Shown piece after piece: positions 5,481 through 7,162 of a DNA stretch of 7,162 nt. The first letter of the stretch is position 1, and each line of letters starts with the position of its first letter. The translations under genes were made by a program, and so were the position numbers. Source of the stretch: Saprospiraceae bacterium (GTDB lineage Bacteria > Bacteroidota > Bacteroidia > Chitinophagales > Saprospiraceae); assembly GCA_027009605.1 (NCBI GenBank), contig JALVCY010000628.1:1-7162 (forward strand). The letters run 5' to 3'. The notes beneath the pieces are model-generated. The model saw nothing but the letters and a program-made list of their open reading frames with translations. It was not told where the DNA came from and did no database searches.

Positions 5481-6044
5481 CTAACTATTAGCACCAAAAG
5501 CTGAGAAATTCTGTATGAAATCAATCGGAAAAAAGTGCCACTTTCCATGAAGCAATAGATAAATTCTATCCGAATTATTAGCTTTTAGTATAGATTTAAA
5601 TTGTGACAAACAGTCCATATCCCTCCTGCAATGCTTAAAACTAGAACTAAGCTTTACATAACATGAACTGTTCAACTCCGAAATCTGCAATATTTTGGGA
5701 GTTTCAAAATCTTTAAAGTTCGCAGGTTTGCGTAGCCAATCAATAAACACTCCTTCATTTGCATCCAACGGAGGCACCAAAACTCTCATCTTTGACCTCC
5801 ACTCATCATCATTATATGCACCTTCATTATCAATTACAAACTTTAATTGTTGACTTACAGTATCCTTACCCTTATACAAGAAAGCATAAACCATTGATGG
5901 ATGACCACACATAGCTCCAGGAATAGTAGTATCAATTGAAAAAACCAATTCAATATTGGGACATTCTTCGTATGCTTCTTTTGATTGGCTCATACATCCA
6001 GTCAAAAATACCGAAAGTAATATAAATATCGTAATTATCTTCAT
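5481..6044 (-). CDS. small cysteine-containing lipoprotein, 187 aa (paralogue of the 184-aa neighbour)
   Basis: A lipoprotein signal occupies residues 1-17: K2, a hydrophobic core, and the lipobox L-T-G-C with Cys17 as the lipid site. The mature part has Cys28, Cys46, Cys128, Cys139 and Cys145. Four of these (28, 128, 139, 145) align with Cys24, Cys123, Cys134 and Cys139 of the upstream 184-aa protein, as do the blocks C-x2-hELVhS and LLxHGxW (here LLLHGKW). The pair are therefore paralogues of low identity, probably stabilised by disulfides in the periplasm. I know no family name. The ATG at 6042-6044 overlaps the stop of an upstream headless frame in an ATGA arrangement, which supports this start and implies former translational coupling. 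A role as a membrane-anchored immunity protein is inferred from the coupling and duplication. Confidence 0.8.
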   Translation of the reverse strand: MKIITIFILLSVFLTGCMSQSKEAYEECPNIELVFSIDTTIPGAMCGHPSMVYAFLYKGKDTVSQQLKFVIDNEGAYNDDEWRSKMRVLVPPLDANEGVFIDWLRKPANFKDFETPKILQISELNSSCYVKLSSSFKHCRRDMDCLSQFKSILKANNSDRIYLLLHGKWHFFPIDFIQNFSAFGANS

Positions 6045-6148
6045 TTCTTATTGGCATTATCAAGTTTCGTTAAATAAGCTTTGGGCACTACTTTCTCAAG
6101 CATCGATTCCCTTGCTCTTTGATTGCACAGCCAGCATTGTACAGGATT
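6041..6148 (-). pseudogene. headless 3' coding remnant (35 codons), probable toxin tail 2
   Basis: The minus-strand frame starts NPVQCWLCNQRARE, continues SMLEKVVPKAYLTKLD and NANKK, and stops at a TGA that overlaps the next gene's ATG by four bases (ATGA). Its last 23 residues align without gaps to the remnant at 6702-6803: SML, PKA, L and KLD are shared, 12 identities by my count. Homology between two such fragments, each coupled to one of two homologous lipoprotein genes, is strong evidence that both were real coding sequence. It follows directly on the stop of the 184-aa gene with no repeat element between. A CxxC pair (CWLC) is present. There is no start codon near its beginning; the only ATG is at the SML motif. 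Confidence 0.7.
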
Positions 6149-6150
6149 AA

Positions 6151-6705
6151 CTAGTTTAACAATAGTGGCACTACTGATTGCTCTGCAACTTTGATCTGCC
6201 GAAGTGAAACTGACTGCCAGTTTCCATGAATAAGTAAGCTTACAGAATCCTGAGACAAATCTTTAAAAAAAGAATCAAAAGGTGAAAAACACTGGCTAAA
6301 CTTGCATGTTTTAAACTTTGGACTCATTCCTACACTACATGAATTACCCTCCTTATCGATTGCAACGATGGTTGGCTTCAGCATTCTATTTAATTCACTA
6401 GAACGGTGTATTGGAATCTTACATCCAAATAATCCGATTTTTCCTTTTGATCTAATTGGGAATTTCAACAAAATTTTTGCAAGTGGCTCATCACTGCCTT
6501 CAATATAAAATTCAAAAGAATTACTAGTGCTGTCGAAGCTTGCTAAGCTAAAGATATATTGAACAAATATACGACCATAGGATAATGGAATTGGAGGACC
6601 ATTATAATAAGAATAAACTAACTCAACATCACCACAATTTGGTTCTGATTCGTTATTATGGCAGCCCCCAAAAAAGAGCACACTGATTAAAAATAAATAT
6701 TTCAT
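6151..6705 (-). CDS. small cysteine-containing lipoprotein, 184 aa (paralogue of the 187-aa neighbour)
   Basis: Residues 1-15 are a lipoprotein signal with lipobox F-G-G-C and Cys15 as the predicted lipid site. The mature part carries Cys24, Cys95, Cys123, Cys134 and Cys139. It shares the C-x-D/N-h-ELV-Y/F-S block near residue 24, the NSC-...-KxC-...-C region and the LLIHGNW motif (157-163) with the downstream 187-aa lipoprotein. The two probably arose by duplication of a [tail plus lipoprotein] unit and then diverged widely. The ATG at 6703-6705 overlaps the stop of the upstream remnant (ATGA), fixing the start. It is the first gene of the pair, downstream of repeat copy E, and 106 bp separates it from the second lipoprotein gene. 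The function is unknown; envelope immunity is an inference. Confidence 0.8.
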   Translation of the reverse strand: MKYLFLISVLFFGGCHNNESEPNCGDVELVYSYYNGPPIPLSYGRIFVQYIFSLASFDSTSNSFEFYIEGSDEPLAKILLKFPIRSKGKIGLFGCKIPIHRSSELNRMLKPTIVAIDKEGNSCSVGMSPKFKTCKFSQCFSPFDSFFKDLSQDSVSLLIHGNWQSVSLRQIKVAEQSVVPLLLN

Positions 6706-6803
6706 CCTTTATACTTTTTATCAAGTTTATTTAATTCTGCCTTTGGTATCGCTAAATCAAGCATGGATTTTCGGACGTACTTCTTCATATTAACATCCGT
6801 AAT
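6702..6803 (-). pseudogene. headless 3' coding remnant (33 codons), probable toxin tail 1
   Basis: On the minus strand, immediately after a TAG and within a few bases of the end of repeat copy E, the frame reads ITDVNMKKYVRK, then SMLDLAIPKAELNKLD and KKYKG, and stops in an ATGA overlap with the 184-aa lipoprotein gene. It is homologous to the remnant at 6041-6148. An internal ATG (MKKYV, codon 6) means a 28-residue peptide could in principle still be made, which might keep coupling to the lipoprotein gene alive. I read it as the end of a larger deleted protein. Confidence 0.7.
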
Positions 6804-6806
6804 CTA

Positions 6807-7064
6807 CCCGCTGGCACCACCCTTCCCCGCTAGCACCATCCCGCTCGTCAGGCCTTGTAGGCCGTAACGTCCAAAAGTGAAGGGTTTTAACCTTCATATT
6901 CAAGAAACCATGACGGAATCTGGACGCAAGTTACAAAACATTTCTGATTACGCAGGTTAAAACCCTGCTTTTTGATGGGTATAAGCCTACAAGGCTTAAC
7001 CAGCGCATTTTGGGTTTTTATTTAGGAGATAGCGAGATTATTGGTATGGTGTGCGTAAGCTGGG
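6807..7064. repeat. inverted-repeat element, copy E (258 bp, near complete)
   Basis: The left part has cccgctggcaccacccttcc followed by a second, similar ccccgctagcacca, so its outer left end appears partly duplicated. The left arm has aggccttgtaggcc, gtaacgtcc and gaagggttttaaccttc (6879-6895); the right arm has gcaggttaaaaccctgc (6952-6968) and gcctacaaggcttaacc. The central aagttacaaaacatttc starts at 6928. Compared with C and D, the centre lacks the segment containing gcaatcagact. Its right end is followed by 98 bp (7065-7162) in which I see no gene or repeat beyond a small ggcgccagcgcc near-palindrome. Confidence 0.85.
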
Positions 7065-7162
7065 CGCCAGCGCCGAGCCTTTTACACTCCTAAATATATG
7101 ATAATCAACTAGTTGGTCATTTTCGGCGTCATAAGACTAGGAGAGTTTGATTTGGCTACTTA

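Noticed and set aside
776..7064. The inverted-repeat elements as integron attC sites
   Set aside because: The arrangement of one gene then one palindromic repeat, and a GCTTAAC matching the inverse core consensus, invite this. However, that motif lies at the wrong side and in the wrong orientation for minus-strand cassettes. The matching GTTRRRY partner is missing in the left arm (cgtcagg or similar), the elements are longer than usual, and no integron integrase is visible.
7065..7162. The 3' end of another minus-strand gene at the right edge (frame ending LMTPKMTN)
   Set aside because: The frame is closed by a TAA at the very edge after only about 16 codons, so there is not enough to call a gene.

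Overview
The window is AT-rich chromosomal DNA, most likely from a Bacteroidota member. The evidence is A-rich, Shine-Dalgarno-poor sequence ahead of the starts, several small Bacteroidota-style lipoproteins, and a NADAR protein with an extra N-terminal domain. The genus cannot be named from this sequence. No transposase, integrase, RNA gene or CRISPR array is visible.

Layout. At the left edge is the 3' end of a plus-strand DUF4291 gene, overlapping tail-to-tail with a small minus-strand gene. From there on every gene lies on the minus strand: two unrecognised proteins (141 and 224 aa), a NADAR-domain protein (319 aa), an unrecognised lipoprotein (359 aa) and two paralogous cysteine-containing lipoproteins (187 and 184 aa). 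Between them are five copies (three near complete, two partial) of one imperfect inverted-repeat element. It is about 260-320 bp long when complete, and its two arms of roughly 100 bp are related in inverted orientation. Positions 4702-5480 hold no gene but a mosaic of other repeats: a 116-bp direct repeat pair, a 50-bp near-perfect REP-like palindrome, and smaller repeated stem-loops.

The most interesting pattern is what sits between the repeat and each gene. Reading on the minus strand, the edge of a repeat is followed by a short, headless, coding-like fragment of about 8-40 codons. Its stop codon overlaps or lies close to the start of the next intact gene (TAATG, ATGA, or a gap of 12-20 nt). 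The two clearest fragments are homologous to each other and precede the two homologous lipoproteins. I infer that these are the 3' tails of deleted toxin genes, and that the intact genes are orphan immunity (antitoxin) genes kept without their toxins. The NADAR gene fits, because NADAR enzymes are known to reverse guanine ADP-ribosylation and act as antitoxins to DarT-type toxins. Lipoprotein immunity factors fit envelope-acting effectors.

The window may therefore be an acquired-immunity island, comparable in concept to the orphan-immunity clusters described in Bacteroidales. Here each unit is repeat - toxin tail - immunity gene. Only the NADAR and DUF4291 calls rest on family recognition; the immunity role of the other genes is inference from layout.
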